Source of the DNA: a virus
DNA length: 53,384 bases
Strand: one strand, 5' to 3'
Virus record (IMG/VR): IMGVR_UViG_3300030104_001707
Coordinates: 1 to 53,384 of that record
Part shown: piece by piece, positions 14,121 through 24,412 of the stretch
Numbering within the stretch: position 1 is the first letter of the stretch
Layout of the letters: each line of letters opens with the position of its first letter
The notes under the pieces: generated by a model
What the model was told of the DNA's origin: nothing
Database searches by the model: none
Seen by the model: only the letters and a program-made list of their open reading frames with translations
Program-made: the position numbers and the translations under genes

Positions 14121-14837
14121 ATGGCTACAACCTTTATTACATTAGTTAATGATACGTTGAGGCGGTTAAATGAAGTGGAACTTACTTCCACAGATTTTTC
14201 TACGGCTTCAGGTTTTCGCGCTCAAGTTAAAGACGCAGTTAATGCCTCGCTACAAGAAGTATCCCAAAAAGAATTTGAATTTCCTTTTAATTTTACCTCT
14301 GCTTCCCTTACCTTAACAGCAGGTACGGCTGAGTACTCACTCGCCTCTGATTTTAAAATAGCAGATTGGGATAGTTTTCGCATTGCTAAAGATGATGATA
14401 TAAACGCAGATGCAAAACTATTACGACTAATAAACTACGATACATTTTTAGGTAGATTTTATGAAAGGGATGGTAATGCAACATCTTCTGATTACACTGT
14501 TCCTGTTTATGTCTACAGAACACTTTCAAACAAAGCAGGGTTTACACCAATACCTGATAAAGCGTATACAGTAAATTATAATTACTTTGCGTTTTCAACT
14601 GATCTTTCAGCATCTACAGATACAATGTCTGTTCCTGATCAATTTAAACACGTTGTTATAGATGGAGCATTGTACCATACCTATATGTTTCGTGATAACG
14701 CTCAACAGGCAGCAATTACAAAACAAAAATTTGAAGAAGGAGTAGAGCGTATGCGTACCCTTCTTGTTAATAGATTTACAGATGTTAGGGATACAAGAGT
14801 GGGGAGATTAATAGCAGTACCACATGGTTCGTTCTAA
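14121..14837 (+). CDS. tail tubular protein A-like head-tail connector
   Basis: The 238-residue protein opens MATTFITLVNDTLRRLNEVE, followed by a helical segment ending EVSQKEFEFPFNF and beta-rich parts (TLTAGTAEYSLASDF, then VPVYVYRTLSNKAGFTPIP). This is the pattern I know from the gp11/gatekeeper-type adaptor proteins after podovirus capsids, which join the portal to the tail nozzle. Its position before the nozzle-like 701-aa protein agrees. The stop and the next start share a base (TAATG), suggesting coupled translation and fixed stoichiometry. Confidence 0.8.
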   Translation: MATTFITLVNDTLRRLNEVELTSTDFSTASGFRAQVKDAVNASLQEVSQKEFEFPFNFTSASLTLTAGTAEYSLASDFKIADWDSFRIAKDDDINADAKLLRLINYDTFLGRFYERDGNATSSDYTVPVYVYRTLSNKAGFTPIPDKAYTVNYNYFAFSTDLSASTDTMSVPDQFKHVVIDGALYHTYMFRDNAQQAAITKQKFEEGVERMRTLLVNRFTDVRDTRVGRLIAVPHGSF

Positions 14838-16942
14838 TGACAGATGCATTAAAAGACGTTACAGTACTTTCCAGAGGAGGATTGTTTACTAATGAAGATG
14901 CTTTAGCATTAGCAGGTTCTAATCCAGGTGCTGCACTTCGTATGTTAAATATGGAGATATCTCAATTTGGTGGATATAGAAGAATTAGCGGATATACTTC
15001 ATATGACTCTACTTATGGGACTGTTTCGGGTATTGGAGAAGTTGTGGGATTATGGATACTTGATGGTACTCCATATGCCTGTAGACGCAATGATGGCGAT
15101 TATACTGGATCTTTAGGAGCTAATCCTTTTACTACTAGTAGTGGCAGTGCAACTATAACCGTAGCTCATACTAGTCATGGATTAGCAGTAAGCGACAGAG
15201 TTATTTTTTCTGGTTCGTCTGCTGTAAACGGAATAACGCCAAACGATGTAGAAATGACAGTTGCTTCTGTTGTTGATGCTAATAGTTACACAGTTGCATT
15301 TACGTCTAATGCTAGTGGTTCAGGTAGTGGTGGTGGTAGCTCAGTAACATTTAAATATTTTGATGTATCTGCTGCTAAAACGCATTCTTTAGGTGCAAAC
15401 CCTTTTGTTGTTACTGATGAAAGTGCAACAATAACAGTAACACATACTGCTCATGGTCTGTCTGTAGGTAACTATGTTACATTTTCAGGTAGCTCTGCTG
15501 TAGGAGGTATAACTCCAAACTCAGTAGAAATGAAAATAGTAACTGTAGCTGATGCTAATACTTATACAGTTACTTTTACTTCTGCAGCAACAAGCGGTGC
15601 TACAGGAGGTGGCAGTTCAGTAACTGCTAAGTATAGTCAGTATTATACAATTTGGAAATACAATACAAGTGGCTGGACTAGGGTACATTCTTTTAGATCT
15701 TCTATAGAAATACCAAAAGTAAGGCATACATTAAATTCCTTTACAGGTACTGAAGCAGTTATAATTTGTGATGGGGTTAATACTCCAGCAAAGTATTCTG
15801 GAAGTACTTTTAGTAGCCATACTACAGGAGATGATGCTAATCCTCTAGGGGCTGCTTTTAGTACAGATTTTAAGAATCACCAGTTTTATGCAGGATTTCC
15901 AACAACAGCATTAGGACCAAATAAATTACTTTATAGTGAACCAAATACAGATAATAGATTTAGATCTGCTAGTGGTTCTGGAACTATTAATGTTGGTTTT
16001 AATATAACAGGTCTTGCAAAGTTTAGAGATGCTTTATATGTTTTTGGTAAAGATAAAATAAAAAAATTAACAGGTTCTTCTGCATCAGATTTTGCTCTTG
16101 CAGAAGTAACAGATAATATCGGATGTATTGCGACAGACAGTATTATTGAATTAGGTGGTGATGTATTATTTCTAGCATCAGATGGTATTCGTCCTATTCA
16201 AGGTACTGCTAGAATTGGTGACGTAGAGCTTGAAACGGTATCTAAACCAGTACAACAATTACTACAAGCATTACCTAGTACTCACGATTTAAGTAATATG
16301 TCTTCGGTTGTTATTAGAAATAAATCACAGTTTCGTTATTTCTTTCCTAAGACAACGACTTCAGCTGCTGATACAGCAGGAATAATAGGAGGTCTTAGAT
16401 TTGCAGACAGAAGAATTGGTTGGGAGTTTGGAGAATTATTAGGTATAAGAGCATTTGTAGCAACAAGTGGATTAATAGATAATGTTGAGTATGTTCTTCA
16501 TGGTGACGCAAGTGGTGAAGTATTTAAGCAGGAAAGTGGAAGTACATTTAATACTGCTGATGTTGTTTCTGTTTACGCAACGCCTTTTTTATATTTCGAT
16601 TCTACCGAAAAACGCAAAATATATCAGCATATTTCATTATTTACCAGACCAGAAGGATCGTCTACAATTAACTTAGGTATAGCCTATGATTGGGATGATC
16701 CTAATGTTCCAGATCCAAGTACATACTCATTAACAACAGCAGGAGCATTAGCAAGATATACGACAACAGGATCTACTTATGATTCTACTTTTACCTTTGA
16801 CGGTTCTTCTAGTCCAGTATTAGAATCAAATATTCAGGGATCGGGTAGGGCGATCTCATTAGTTATAACATCAACAGGAACCCAATCTCCCTACAGTATT
16901 AGTGGGTTTTCTATAACTTATCAGGATGCAGGATACAGATAA
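14837..16942 (+). CDS. tail tubular protein B-like nozzle protein with a duplicated domain
   Basis: The 701-residue protein is beta-rich. It opens LSRGGLFTNEDALALA with ALRMLNMEISQFGGYRRISGY, a pattern typical of podovirus tail nozzle proteins. Residues about 92-175 and 184-265 are two copies of one domain (ANPF, then SATITV-HT-HGL, SGSSAV-GITPN and a glycine/serine linker). I recall these as FCCH-like beta domains found in phage tail proteins. The later half (TDFKNHQFYAGFP, then LFLASDGIRPIQGTARIGD) fits the propeller body of the nozzle. It forms the tail tube below the connector. The start overlaps the upstream stop by one base, and the end overlaps the next start likewise. Confidence 0.8.
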   Translation: MTDALKDVTVLSRGGLFTNEDALALAGSNPGAALRMLNMEISQFGGYRRISGYTSYDSTYGTVSGIGEVVGLWILDGTPYACRRNDGDYTGSLGANPFTTSSGSATITVAHTSHGLAVSDRVIFSGSSAVNGITPNDVEMTVASVVDANSYTVAFTSNASGSGSGGGSSVTFKYFDVSAAKTHSLGANPFVVTDESATITVTHTAHGLSVGNYVTFSGSSAVGGITPNSVEMKIVTVADANTYTVTFTSAATSGATGGGSSVTAKYSQYYTIWKYNTSGWTRVHSFRSSIEIPKVRHTLNSFTGTEAVIICDGVNTPAKYSGSTFSSHTTGDDANPLGAAFSTDFKNHQFYAGFPTTALGPNKLLYSEPNTDNRFRSASGSGTINVGFNITGLAKFRDALYVFGKDKIKKLTGSSASDFALAEVTDNIGCIATDSIIELGGDVLFLASDGIRPIQGTARIGDVELETVSKPVQQLLQALPSTHDLSNMSSVVIRNKSQFRYFFPKTTTSAADTAGIIGGLRFADRRIGWEFGELLGIRAFVATSGLIDNVEYVLHGDASGEVFKQESGSTFNTADVVSVYATPFLYFDSTEKRKIYQHISLFTRPEGSSTINLGIAYDWDDPNVPDPSTYSLTTAGALARYTTTGSTYDSTFTFDGSSSPVLESNIQGSGRAISLVITSTGTQSPYSISGFSITYQDAGYR

Positions 16943-19680
16943 TGGCAGGATACACCAGACAATCAACAGCACAAATAGTTAGTGGTGAGGTTATTTCCGC
17001 AGCACCACTTAATGCAGAATTAAACCAAGTACTAGCAGCCTTTAACGAATCTACAGGTCACTCACATGACGGTACGGCAGCAGAAGGACCGCCTATAGAT
17101 CGTATAGGAGATGCTGATCAGAATAACAAGATACTTGTAGATACTTCTAATAATCATTTAGAATTTTATACAGAAGTTAGTTCTTCTTCTGTTCAACAAG
17201 TTCGTATCCAAGATGGATCTATTCTGCCTATAACAGATAATGATATAGATTTAGGTGGTGCATCAAATGAATTTAAAGATTTGTATTTAGATGGTACTGC
17301 ACATATAGATACACTTGACATTGACGAAAATGCTACTATCGCTGGTACATTAGCTGTTACTGGTGCGCTTACTGGATCTAGTACAGTCCAAGGAACTACA
17401 ATAACTGCCACAACTGCATTTGTTCCAGATGCTTCTGACGGTGCTGCGCTAGGTACAACCTCCTTAGAATTTAGTGATCTTTATCTTGCTGATGGTGCTG
17501 TAATTGGTTTAGGTGATGATCAGGATGTTACATTAACTCATGTAGCAGATACTGGTATCTTATTAAATAGTACAAATAAAATACAGTTTAATGATGCTTC
17601 TCAGTTTATTCAAGGTTCTAGTGCTACTGTACTATCTTTAGGTGCAACAGATGAAATAGATCTTACTGCAACTGCAATAGATATAAACGGTACTGTAGAT
17701 ATGAGCAGTACACTAGCAGTAACAGGTGCAGTTACAGCAGATGCTGGAGTATCTATAGACAATATTACAATAGATGGAACAGAAATAGATTTATCATCTG
17801 GAGATCTTACTGTAGATGTTGCAGGAGATATTATACTCGATGCAGGTGGTGATGAGGTTATATTTAAAGATGGAAGTACTAATGTTGGTCATGTTAGTAT
17901 GGACAGTGATAACCTGACAATTAAATCACTTGTAAGCGATAAAGATATAATCTTTCAAGGTAATGACGGTGGATCAGGCATTACTGCATTAACACTGGAT
18001 ATGTCAGGTGCAGGTGCAGCTACATTTAATTCTTCCGTTACTGCTACTGCACTTAGCGTAGGTGACGGTAATATAACTAATGTAGGCGATATTGCTCTTG
18101 ATTCTATATCTGCTGATAATACTGATATTAATGTAGCAGTAACAGATAACTCAGCAACTGCATTTACAATTAAACAAGGATCAGATGCTTATCTTATTGT
18201 TGATACCGCTGACAGCAGTGAGTCAGTATCTATCGGTACAGGCATATCTGGTACTGCTGTAACAATAGGACATGGTACTTCTGAGGTAACTATAGGTGAC
18301 AACTTAACTGTCTCAGGTAATCTTACAGTTAATGGAACACAGACAGTAGTAGATACTGTTACAATGAATGCAGCCAATGCAATCGTATTTGAAGGTGCTA
18401 CTGCTGATGCACATGAAACTACATTATCCATTGTTGATCCTACAGCCGATCATACACAATACTTAATTAACCAGGGTGGTTATATTCCTGTATTAGATAC
18501 TGTAACTACTACTGCAATTAGTGCTACTCCTGCTGAATTAAATATTATGGACGGTGTTACTGCTTCTACAGCAGAACTAAACATAATGGATGGAGTAACA
18601 GCTACAACTACTGAACTAAACTTAATGGATGGTGGCAGTACAGTAGGAACAACAGCAATCGCAGATGGTGATGGATTAATTATCAACGATGCTGGTACAA
18701 TGCGACAAGCTACTGTACAGACTTTAGCTGCCTATTTAGATGATGAAATAACTGCAATGCCAAACTTGGTTTCTACTGGTGCATTAAATAGTGGCAGTAT
18801 TAGTTCAGGGTTCGGTGCGATTGATAATGGATCATCTAATATTACTACAACAGGAACAATATCTTTTGGATCAATTACTGATGGCACTATAACAGCAACA
18901 GCATTTGTTGATGAAGATGATATGACTTCTAACAGTGCTACACTTATTCCTACTCAACAGTCTGTTAAAGCATATGTAGATTCTAATAAAAACGTATCAG
19001 GTTTGAATGCTACAGGTGCAGAATTAAATACTGTAGCAGATGCTTCAGCTATTAGTATAGATACCAGTACTGCTATAGCTAATAATGATGCTATATTAAT
19101 GTATGACAATAGTGCTACAGCTATGAAGTACTTTGATGTAGACCTACTGGATACTTACTATGCAAGCAGCACTCAGACATTATCAAATAAAACCTTGACA
19201 GCACCCAAAATAGTTGATGGGGGTTTTATTGCTGATGCTAATGGTAATGAAGCTGTAGTATTACAGACTGCTAGTTCTGCTGTAAATGCTGTAGAAATAA
19301 CTAACTCAGCAACAGGAGCATCTGTAGTTGTCGGAGCTATGGGTGATGACTCTAATATTGATATAGACATTACACCAAAAGGTACTGGTGAAGTTAATAT
19401 AGCAGCAGGTAACTTAAACTATGCAGGTACAGCAGTTACGTCTACAGGTGCAGAATTAAATATCCTAGATGGTGTTACATCTACTACTGCTGAATTAAAT
19501 AAGCTGGATGGATATAACGGAACTGTAACAGAATTAAATTATCTTAAAGATCTGTATGATACTGGTGTTACCAATACAGAATTTGATTACTTGGATGGTG
19601 TAACAAGTAATGTTCAAACGCAATTAAACGCAACAGCGTCAACAGGCAAGGCCATCGCTATGTCGATGGTTTTTGGTTAA
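16942..19680 (+). CDS. large tail fibre protein with AELNxLDGVT repeats
   Basis: The 912-residue protein starts MAGYTRQSTAQIVSGEVISA. This N-terminal segment with GHSHDGTAAEG resembles fibre attachment domains of marine podoviruses. The long shaft contains repeated short beta units (ALTGSSTVQGTTITAT, SNEFKDLYLDGTAHID) and, near residues 525-565 and 830-895, repeats of the type AELNIMDGVTAST. Such repeats form trimeric fibre shafts that bind the host surface. The C-terminus (STGKAIAMSMVFG) is a short conserved ending. No chaperone or cleavage domain was seen. The receptor-binding tip may instead be in the propeller proteins downstream. Confidence 0.82.
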   Translation: MAGYTRQSTAQIVSGEVISAAPLNAELNQVLAAFNESTGHSHDGTAAEGPPIDRIGDADQNNKILVDTSNNHLEFYTEVSSSSVQQVRIQDGSILPITDNDIDLGGASNEFKDLYLDGTAHIDTLDIDENATIAGTLAVTGALTGSSTVQGTTITATTAFVPDASDGAALGTTSLEFSDLYLADGAVIGLGDDQDVTLTHVADTGILLNSTNKIQFNDASQFIQGSSATVLSLGATDEIDLTATAIDINGTVDMSSTLAVTGAVTADAGVSIDNITIDGTEIDLSSGDLTVDVAGDIILDAGGDEVIFKDGSTNVGHVSMDSDNLTIKSLVSDKDIIFQGNDGGSGITALTLDMSGAGAATFNSSVTATALSVGDGNITNVGDIALDSISADNTDINVAVTDNSATAFTIKQGSDAYLIVDTADSSESVSIGTGISGTAVTIGHGTSEVTIGDNLTVSGNLTVNGTQTVVDTVTMNAANAIVFEGATADAHETTLSIVDPTADHTQYLINQGGYIPVLDTVTTTAISATPAELNIMDGVTASTAELNIMDGVTATTTELNLMDGGSTVGTTAIADGDGLIINDAGTMRQATVQTLAAYLDDEITAMPNLVSTGALNSGSISSGFGAIDNGSSNITTTGTISFGSITDGTITATAFVDEDDMTSNSATLIPTQQSVKAYVDSNKNVSGLNATGAELNTVADASAISIDTSTAIANNDAILMYDNSATAMKYFDVDLLDTYYASSTQTLSNKTLTAPKIVDGGFIADANGNEAVVLQTASSAVNAVEITNSATGASVVVGAMGDDSNIDIDITPKGTGEVNIAAGNLNYAGTAVTSTGAELNILDGVTSTTAELNKLDGYNGTVTELNYLKDLYDTGVTNTEFDYLDGVTSNVQTQLNATASTGKAIAMSMVFG

Positions 19681-19697
19681 TAGAAAGGATATAGAAA

Positions 19698-20072
19698 ATG
19701 GCAGCACCTAATATTGTCAATGTCGCTACTATTACGGCAAAGACAGATACAGCTTTACTCACAGGAACTTCAGCAACAGCAGCGTTAAGCAACGCAGCAT
19801 CTTCTGGTAAGGTTCTAAAAGTAAATAGCTTAGTAATATCTAACGTAGATGCTTCAGCAGCAGCAACAATAACAATAGGTATATACCCACAAGATGATAT
19901 AGCAGGTACAGCAGTTGTGTATGCAAATGCAGTGTCTGTAGCACCTAACTCATTTTTAGTGGCAATAGATAAAAATGTTGGAATGTACTTAGAAGAAGAT
20001 ACATCTATTGGTGTTACTGCTAGTGTAGCTAACGATTTGACCTACACGATTACATACGAAGAACTATCGTAA
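19698..20072 (+). CDS. small virion protein, fibre-associated, 124 aa
   Basis: An all-beta-looking polypeptide of 124 residues (MAAPNIVNVATITAKTDTAL at the start, then SLVISNVDASAAATITIGIY). It is rich in alanine, threonine and valine and has no cysteines. I know similar small proteins after fibre genes in marine phages, often given as structural proteins. It sits between the long fibre gene and the propeller genes, with ribosome site AAAGGAT. It could be a fibre adaptor or cap. No motif proves this. Confidence 0.6.
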   Translation: MAAPNIVNVATITAKTDTALLTGTSATAALSNAASSGKVLKVNSLVISNVDASAAATITIGIYPQDDIAGTAVVYANAVSVAPNSFLVAIDKNVGMYLEEDTSIGVTASVANDLTYTITYEELS

Positions 20073-20081
20073 GGAACTTAG

Positions 20082-21515
20082 ATGAAGTCTGTTGGTAACA
20101 TAGCTTCTGACTCAGAGGTGGTAAAAACTGCATCTGGTGCTATTGTAGCTGGTAAGCCAGTTGTAGTTAATAGTGCTGGTACTGTGAGTGAGGTAAGTGC
20201 TACTGCTCAATCACTTGGATCTGAAACAGAGTTTACTACTACTGCTGCAAACTATGTTCATGTAGTATATGACAGCAATAGTAACAGAAGTGTACTTATC
20301 TATAGAAATGGCACTAACTCAAAAGGTGAGGCTCGTGTAGGCACAGTATCAGGAACCAGTATATCTTATGGCACTGCTGTAGAGTTTGAACAGGGTAACA
20401 CAGAGTTTATAGGAGCTACATTTGATTCTAACTCTAACAAAGTAGTTATTGCGTATAGAGATGCTGGTAACAGTAACTATGGCACGGCTATCGTTGGAAC
20501 AGTAGATCCAAGTGATAACAGCATAAGTTTTGGAACTGCTGCTGTGTTTGAATCTGCTCATGCTTGGATTATTGACGCAACATTTGACAGCAGCAATAAT
20601 AAAGTTGTTATTGTATATACTGATGCAGATAATAGTAACTATGGAACGGCTATAGTTGGAACTGTATCGGGAACAGATATAACTTTTGGAACTGCTGTAG
20701 TATTTAAAAGTGCTGCTACGTATTATGCCGTTGCTACATTTGATACAACAAATAATAAAGTAGTTGTTTGTTATGATAGTAGTAATGGATATGGAATTGT
20801 TGGAACTGTTAGCGGTACGTCTATAAGTTTTGGATCAGAAACATCTTTTGATAGTGGAGGGCATACAGATTTAGATGTTGCATATGACAGCACTAGCGGA
20901 AAAGTTTTAGTAGTTGGTGCGAGTGGTAGCGATAGTAGCAGAGGAGAAGCAGTTGTAGGAACAGTATCAGGAACATCTATAAGTTTTGGTACTCTAGTTT
21001 CCTACGAAGCAGGAACATCAACATATAATCGAGTTGTATTTGATACTAACGTAAATAAAGCTGTTGTAACTTTTAGAGATCAAGGCGATTCTAACAAAGG
21101 TAAGTTTATTCTTGGTACAATATCAGGAACAGATGTTTCGTTTTCTGGTTTAACTGTGTTCAATGATGCTAACACAACCTACAATGGAACAGATTTTGAT
21201 AGTACAAGCAATAGAGTTGTTATAGGTTATAAAGATGATGGTGACGGTGATGATGGCACTGTAAGAGTGTTACAGAATGCAATACCAACAAACCTAACCA
21301 CAGAAAACTTTATAGGCTTTGCAAAAGATGCTGTTGCAGATGGTGCAGTAGCTACTTTGCATAGCGCAAATAGTATTAGCAGAAATCAATCGTCTTTAAC
21401 GGCTGGTCAAACATATTTTGTGCAAGAAAATGGTACTATAGGCACAACGGCTGACAGTACATCAGTAACGGCTGGAACTGCTATTTCAGCTACAGAATTA
21501 ATTGTGAAAGGATAG
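20082..21515 (+). CDS. seven-bladed beta-propeller tail/receptor-binding protein 1
   Basis: The 477-residue protein has seven repeats of about 50 residues (roughly residues 45-400). Each has the pattern FDSNSNKVVIxYRDxxNS then GTAIVGTVSGTSISFGT. Seven such units are enough for one closed beta-propeller. The N-terminal module (SGAIVAGKPVVVNSAGTVS) and the C-terminal module (NLTTENFIGF, then QSSLTAGQTYFVQENGT and ATELIVKG) are shared with the two paralogues downstream. Propellers of this kind in phage tails usually bind surface sugars or proteins. I infer a host-recognition role from its place next to the fibre gene. It appears to belong to a tandem gene family. Confidence 0.75.
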   Translation: MKSVGNIASDSEVVKTASGAIVAGKPVVVNSAGTVSEVSATAQSLGSETEFTTTAANYVHVVYDSNSNRSVLIYRNGTNSKGEARVGTVSGTSISYGTAVEFEQGNTEFIGATFDSNSNKVVIAYRDAGNSNYGTAIVGTVDPSDNSISFGTAAVFESAHAWIIDATFDSSNNKVVIVYTDADNSNYGTAIVGTVSGTDITFGTAVVFKSAATYYAVATFDTTNNKVVVCYDSSNGYGIVGTVSGTSISFGSETSFDSGGHTDLDVAYDSTSGKVLVVGASGSDSSRGEAVVGTVSGTSISFGTLVSYEAGTSTYNRVVFDTNVNKAVVTFRDQGDSNKGKFILGTISGTDVSFSGLTVFNDANTTYNGTDFDSTSNRVVIGYKDDGDGDDGTVRVLQNAIPTNLTTENFIGFAKDAVADGAVATLHSANSISRNQSSLTAGQTYFVQENGTIGTTADSTSVTAGTAISATELIVKG

Positions 21516-21522
21516 AAAAACA

Positions 21523-21786
21523 ATGTCAAAAACAATAGTAGAAAACTCAACTAAAATATCAAAGTATTTATTTGCTGACGATAAAGCAGTCAGCATGGCT
21601 TCTGATAAAATTACTGTAGGCAGTGATCCTGTAGATTTTCATATAGGTGATCTTAACAGTGGCAATGCAACGCTACATAGCGATGTATCCAATGCCCCTT
21701 CAGATTGGTATGGTAACAAATATAAGTTCGATGGAAGCAGTTGGTCTGCAAACTCTGACTTTGTTGATCCAAGAGATGAGGACTAA
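21523..21786 (+). CDS. small hypothetical protein between propeller genes, 87 aa
   Basis: The 87-residue protein starts at the ATG at 21523, eight bases after the first propeller gene. It contains a beta-type pattern (VGSDPVDFHIGDLNSGNATL, then WYGNKYKFDGSSWSANSDF). The ending resembles the short tryptophan-containing tail units seen after fibre proteins. I do not recognise a family. Its position inside the propeller block suggests a fibre accessory or adaptor. It ends eight bases before the next propeller gene. Confidence 0.6.
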   Translation: MSKTIVENSTKISKYLFADDKAVSMASDKITVGSDPVDFHIGDLNSGNATLHSDVSNAPSDWYGNKYKFDGSSWSANSDFVDPRDED

Positions 21787-21794
21787 TCTAACTT

Positions 21795-24410
21795 ATGCGT
21801 ATTGTCGGTAACGATCCAGAATTATCAAGACAATTAATGGCTACTGCCAGTGGTGCAATATCCGCTGCTGGTAAGCCGTTGGTTGTCAATACTGATGGTA
21901 CGGTTAGCGTTATTTCAAACTCACCAGACGTACTAAGTGATCAAAGTTCAGCAATATATTCTGGTGATTTCCAAATGGCAGCAGCAGTATACGATGAAGG
22001 TCAAGATAAAGTTTTATTTGTATATAGTGGTGCAAGTAATTATGGATATGCTGTTGTTGGCACTGTATCAGGAAATAGTATTAGCTTTGGTACTCCTACA
22101 GCTTTTATAAGTTCTGCTGCAGGTTATGTAGCTGCTACATATGACCCTGATAATGCCAAAACTGCTATATTTTGGAGTGACACTGGTGATTCAAACAAAC
22201 AAAAAGCTGTAGTAGCTACTATATCAGGAACTTCAGTTTCATTTGGAACCGTTGCTATATTTTCAGACGTTGCTAGTGGTGTTCCTACCAAAGACTCAAC
22301 ATATGACACTTCTGAAAACAAATTTATTGTTGTTTTTTCAAAAGGAACCTTTCCTTCTGCTAGAACAATGGAAGCGTTGGCAGCAACTATATCAGGAACA
22401 GATATTTCATTTGGTTCTGAAACAGAAATTGGTTCTTCAACAACAGCAGAAATAGGTGTTGCATATGATGCAAACGCAGATAAAAGTTTAGTAATATACA
22501 GAGATCCAAGCACTAACTATGTAAAGAGCAGAGTTTTGTCTTTGTCTGGAACTACAGTTAGTGCTGGTACAGAAACAACTCTTTATGGTGCTGCTGGTGA
22601 CAAACTTGGAATAACGTATGATTCAACGGCTCAAAAACTAGTTGCATTTTATAGACACGATTCAGGAACTACTCATACTAAGTTTATAGTAGCTACTATA
22701 AGCGGTACATCAGTAAGCTATGGGACTCCAGTAGACACTGGCATAGATTTTAATGGTACACCTCGTAATAACAGTATCCATCATAATGTTGCTGCTAATA
22801 AAATAGTTTTTATTGGAAGAGATGGTGGAAACTCCTTTATCATAAAATACGTTATAGCAACAGTTTCTGGAACTAGTATTACTATAGACAATACTGTAAC
22901 TATTTATGATGACTCAAACGACTCATATTTATCTTGTAATGTTTATGATCCTGACCAAGAAAAATCCATTTTATTTTATGCTGATGGAACAGCAGGTGCA
23001 TTTAAAAACCCTGTTGTAAGAGTTTTAACTGTAGGTGCAGGAGAAAACCTCACCACAGAAAACTACATAGGTACATCAGCGTACCCAGCAGCAGACGGTG
23101 CTAAAGTTCTTGTAAATACTCAAGGTGCAGTAGACGATAACCAGAGTGGACTGACAGCAGGGCAGACCTACTATGTGGATGTGAATGGTGATTTAGTGTT
23201 GACCACTAATGCCACTGCCTCTGTAGGAACAGAATCTGTGTTTGAAACAGGTTCTTCTTCAGTTACTAAAGTAGCATTTGATAGTAACTCAAATAGAATA
23301 CTCGCTGTATATTCTGATGAGGGCGATAGTGATAAAGGTAAAGCTGTAGTTGGAACAGTTGCTAGTGATGGCACTATAAGTTATGGCACTCCTGTTGTTT
23401 TTAATGATGCAGCCACTAAAGAATACTTTGGTATTAATGTAGTGTTTGATAGTAATGTAAATAAGTTTGCTATCTTTTATGCAGATGGTGGTGGTTCTGG
23501 GGGAGCAGGTAGAGCAAGGGTTGCAACAGTAGATCCAAGCGACAATAGTGTTACATTTGGCACAGAAGCAACATTTGAGTCGGGTGATGTAGCTTATATA
23601 AGTGCAACATTCGATAGCTCTGCTAATAAAATAATTATAGCATACATGGATGATAGTAATAGTGATAATGGAACAGCAATTGTAGGAACTATATCAGGTA
23701 CTGATATTACATTTGGCAGTGCGTCTGTATTTGAAGGTGCTAGTACTTTTCATGTAAGCGCAACATACGATAGCACAAATAATAAAACGTTAATATCATT
23801 TAGAGATGTTGGTGATTCTAGTAAAGGTAAAAGTCGTGTAGCGACTGTATCGGGAACTAGCTTATCATTTGGAACAGTACAAACATTTAGCAGCGTTGGA
23901 ATTACTAATTATATTAACAGTGTATTTGATCCTGATAGTGGAAAAGTAATAATAACGTATGAGGAAAATGCTGTTACAGATAGCAAGGGCAGAGCCAAGG
24001 TAGCAACAATATCAGGAACAGATGTAAGTTTTGGAAGTGTTGCAACTACTAACGATGCTTCTACTTATACCTCTGCACCAACATACGACACACTTAACAA
24101 TAAAGTTATTGTTATTTTTAGAGATAACAGTAATGATAACTACACCACTGCTGTTGAAGGTACAGTATCTGGAACTAGCATAAGTTTTGGAAGTGAAACA
24201 GTGATATATTCTGGTTATGGTGCTTATGCTGATGCTACATTTGACAGTAATGTTAATAAAGGAGTGGTTGTTTATAGTGGTCAGGCAGACAGTGGTAGAG
24301 GTGCTTCAGCTACTTTTACAGCAGCACAAGATTTGTCAGGTTCATTATCACACAATGTCGTAACAGCAGGAACTGCACTGTCTGCTACTAAGTTATTGGT
24401 GAAAGGGTAA
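21795..24410 (+). CDS. double seven-bladed beta-propeller tail protein 2
   Basis: The product has 871 residues and looks like an in-frame fusion of two propellers. Seven blades (about residues 55-410) are followed by the linker module NLTTENYIGTSAYPAADG and QSGLTAGQTYYVDVNG. Then seven more blades (about 485-840) and the short ending GTALSATKLLVKG complete it. Blades in the first half are the most divergent (for example VFSKGTFPSARTMEA). The linker module is the same one that ends the single-propeller paralogues, so an ancestral gene end is now internal. Likely a host-recognition protein on the tail. Confidence 0.75.
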   Translation: MRIVGNDPELSRQLMATASGAISAAGKPLVVNTDGTVSVISNSPDVLSDQSSAIYSGDFQMAAAVYDEGQDKVLFVYSGASNYGYAVVGTVSGNSISFGTPTAFISSAAGYVAATYDPDNAKTAIFWSDTGDSNKQKAVVATISGTSVSFGTVAIFSDVASGVPTKDSTYDTSENKFIVVFSKGTFPSARTMEALAATISGTDISFGSETEIGSSTTAEIGVAYDANADKSLVIYRDPSTNYVKSRVLSLSGTTVSAGTETTLYGAAGDKLGITYDSTAQKLVAFYRHDSGTTHTKFIVATISGTSVSYGTPVDTGIDFNGTPRNNSIHHNVAANKIVFIGRDGGNSFIIKYVIATVSGTSITIDNTVTIYDDSNDSYLSCNVYDPDQEKSILFYADGTAGAFKNPVVRVLTVGAGENLTTENYIGTSAYPAADGAKVLVNTQGAVDDNQSGLTAGQTYYVDVNGDLVLTTNATASVGTESVFETGSSSVTKVAFDSNSNRILAVYSDEGDSDKGKAVVGTVASDGTISYGTPVVFNDAATKEYFGINVVFDSNVNKFAIFYADGGGSGGAGRARVATVDPSDNSVTFGTEATFESGDVAYISATFDSSANKIIIAYMDDSNSDNGTAIVGTISGTDITFGSASVFEGASTFHVSATYDSTNNKTLISFRDVGDSSKGKSRVATVSGTSLSFGTVQTFSSVGITNYINSVFDPDSGKVIITYEENAVTDSKGRAKVATISGTDVSFGSVATTNDASTYTSAPTYDTLNNKVIVIFRDNSNDNYTTAVEGTVSGTSISFGSETVIYSGYGAYADATFDSNVNKGVVVYSGQADSGRGASATFTAAQDLSGSLSHNVVTAGTALSATKLLVKG

Positions 24411-24412
24411 AG

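Noticed and set aside
16942-19680. Repeat arrays as non-coding satellite DNA
   Set aside because: The repeats keep one open frame and give regular AELNxLDGVT-type protein units, so they are fibre shaft repeats.
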